This document shows positions 21,487 through 22,315 of a DNA stretch of 22,315 nucleotides, piece after piece (position 1 is the stretch's first letter; each line of letters opens with the position of its first letter). Location: contig CALCRE010000141.1 in the NCBI GenBank assembly GCA_937894465.1, forward strand, positions 1-22,315. The letters are read 5' to 3'. A program made the position numbers and the translations under genes. The notes under the pieces are model-generated. The model searched no databases. It was given only the letters and a program-made list of their open reading frames with translations, and was not told where the DNA came from. Origin of the DNA: an uncultured Clostridia bacterium. Lineage in GTDB: Bacteria > Bacillota > Clostridia > JAAYHZ01.

Positions 21487-21762
21487 ATGGATTTTCAGCC
21501 TGGCGACGCGGTTTTATCCAAGGCGGGAAGAGACAAAGGTAAGGTCTTTGTTATCTTGGCTGTACGTGAACCGGACTATATCGCCCTTGCAGATGGGGAT
21601 CTTCGAAAGATTGAGAACCCTAAACTGAAAAAGGTGAAGCATGTGCGCCATACCGGAATTCAATTGCCGTCAATAGTTGAAATGATAAATGCCGGTGAAA
21701 GGATATCCAATTCTGCTATTAGAAAGGCATTGGACATCGTTAGAAAAAACGGTGTGACTTAA
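21487..21762 (+). CDS. KOW-domain RNA-binding protein (L14E/L6E/L27E-like)
   Basis: 91 residues from ATG 21487 with GGAGG 8 bases upstream; the frame stays open back to 21424, but that part overlaps adk and lacks a good binding site. The KOW motif is PGDAVLSKAGRDKGKVFVIL, followed by ADGDLRKIENPKLKKVKHVR. Such COG2163-like small proteins sit between map and infA in many Clostridia. They are presumed to bind rRNA, but their function is not established. The last segment (MINAGERISNSAIRKALDIVRKNG) is probably helical. Confidence 0.88.
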   Translation: MDFQPGDAVLSKAGRDKGKVFVILAVREPDYIALADGDLRKIENPKLKKVKHVRHTGIQLPSIVEMINAGERISNSAIRKALDIVRKNGVT

Positions 21763-21777
21763 AAGGAGGGTTATAGT

Positions 21778-21999
21778 TTGCCGAAGGAAAATGTTATAGA
21801 AGTTAAAGGCACGGTGACCGAAGCATTGCCGAATGCTATGTTTAAAGTCAAATTGGAAAACGGTCATGAGATCCTTGCTCATATTTCCGGAAAGTTAAGA
21901 ATGAACTACATCAAAATTTTGCCGGGTGATGCAGTCACAGTTGTGCTGTCACCGTATGATCTGACAAAAGGAAGAATTGTATGGAGAGGTAAGCAATAA
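21778..21999 (+). CDS. infA: translation initiation factor IF-1
   Basis: 73 residues from a TTG start with AAGGAGGG upstream. It is an OB-fold protein that occupies the A site of the 30S subunit during initiation. Diagnostic stretches are VIEVKGTVTEALPNAMFKV, LENGHEILAHISGKLRMNYI and the C-terminal PYDLTKGRIVWRGK. The start is unambiguous since no ATG lies before residue 20. Confidence 0.97.
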   Translation: MPKENVIEVKGTVTEALPNAMFKVKLENGHEILAHISGKLRMNYIKILPGDAVTVVLSPYDLTKGRIVWRGKQ

Positions 22000-22021
22000 A
22001 ATACCTTAAGGAGGTTTTGAA

Positions 22022-22138
22022 ATGAAAGTTAAACCGTCTGTAAAAAAACGATGTGATAAATGTAAGATTATCAAGCGCAAAGGTAAAGTGATGGTTATAT
22101 GCGATAAAGAACCAAGACACAAACAAAAGCAAGGGTAG
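22022..22138 (+). CDS. rpmJ: 50S ribosomal protein L36 (zinc form)
   Basis: 38 residues beginning MKVKPSVKKRCDKC. The zinc ligands C11, C14, C27 and H33 are all present, the C+ type used when zinc is sufficient. The start has AAGGAGG 7 bases upstream. One residue longer than the usual 37 because of the KQKQG tail. It is short, and it lies between infA and rpsM as in other bacteria. Confidence 0.97.
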   Translation: MKVKPSVKKRCDKCKIIKRKGKVMVICDKEPRHKQKQG

Positions 22139-22259
22139 TCGACATATTGCATTGCAGTATGAAATGTATCACCGTATAGCGCGGCTGCGGAAATTCTTTA
22201 TTTTCCGGCTATTGGTGTAAATATAAAAGTAAAGTCAAATAAACGGAGGTGCTGATTTA

Positions 22260-22315
22260 ATGGCTCGTATTGCCGGGGTGGATTTACCTAGGGAAAAGAG
22301 AATTGAAATAGGTCT
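22260..22315 (+). CDS. rpsM: 30S ribosomal protein S13, 5' end only
   Basis: The frame begins MARIAGVDLPREKRIEIGL, the invariant N-terminus of S13, and runs off the end of the window after about 18 codons. CGGAGGTG lies upstream of the ATG. The gap of 121 bases from rpmJ is long for this cluster and holds a TTGCAG-17-TATAGC promoter-like pair (about 22153-22181) and a CGGAAA/TTTCCG hairpin (about 22189-22208). Confidence 0.95.
   Translation, partial: MARIAGVDLPREKRIEIG

Overview
This window looks like a chromosomal segment of a low-GC Gram-positive anaerobe of class Clostridia; the genus cannot be fixed from the sequence. The evidence is strong AGGAGG ribosome binding sites throughout, an NfnAB electron-bifurcating transhydrogenase under a Rex-like operator, a MurB-RapZ gene pair, zinc-ribbon (C+) forms of S14, L24, L36 and adenylate kinase, and a Firmicutes-style S10-spc-alpha ribosomal protein cluster with a KOW-domain gene next to infA.

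Layout. (1) 1-2485: promoter, Rex-like operator, nfnA-nfnB and a bidirectional terminator. Rex senses NADH/NAD+, and the pair interconverts NADH, NADPH and reduced ferredoxin, so the regulation fits the chemistry. (2) 2506-4790, minus strand: a compact three-gene operon for an eight-helix DUF2975-like membrane protein, a small YozG-type HTH regulator and a large lipoprotein of unknown function, read from a near-consensus promoter. (3) 4921-5605: an unrecognised 54-codon gene, two tandem glycine tRNAs (anticodons TCC and GCC) on the minus strand behind a perfect-consensus promoter, a helically phased 10-bp repeat, and a hairpin-rich non-coding stretch ending in an intrinsic terminator. (4) 5615-9725: murB, rapZ, a THUMP-domain RNA methyltransferase and a cytosolic beta-lactamase-fold serine hydrolase. 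The usual rapZ partners yvcK and whiA are not present. (5) 9756-22315: the S10-spc-alpha cluster, from a promoter and a structured leader with a terminator (candidate attenuator) through rpsJ-rplC-rplD-rplW-rplB-rpsS-rplV-rpsC-rplP-rpmC-rpsQ-rplN-rplX-rplE-rpsN-rpsH-rplF-rplR-rpsE-rpmD-rplO-secY-adk-KOW gene-infA-rpmJ, ending inside rpsM.

The ribosomal cluster is conventional in order, with these departures: no map gene between adk and infA, an obligatory N-terminal extension of about 50 residues on L22, a C-terminal extension of about 20 residues on L23, frequent non-ATG starts, and no fusA/tuf upstream of rpsJ. The least explained parts are the DUF2975/HTH/lipoprotein operon, the rpsJ leader, and the candidate RNA before murB. 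I saw no mobile element, CRISPR array, rRNA gene or broken gene.
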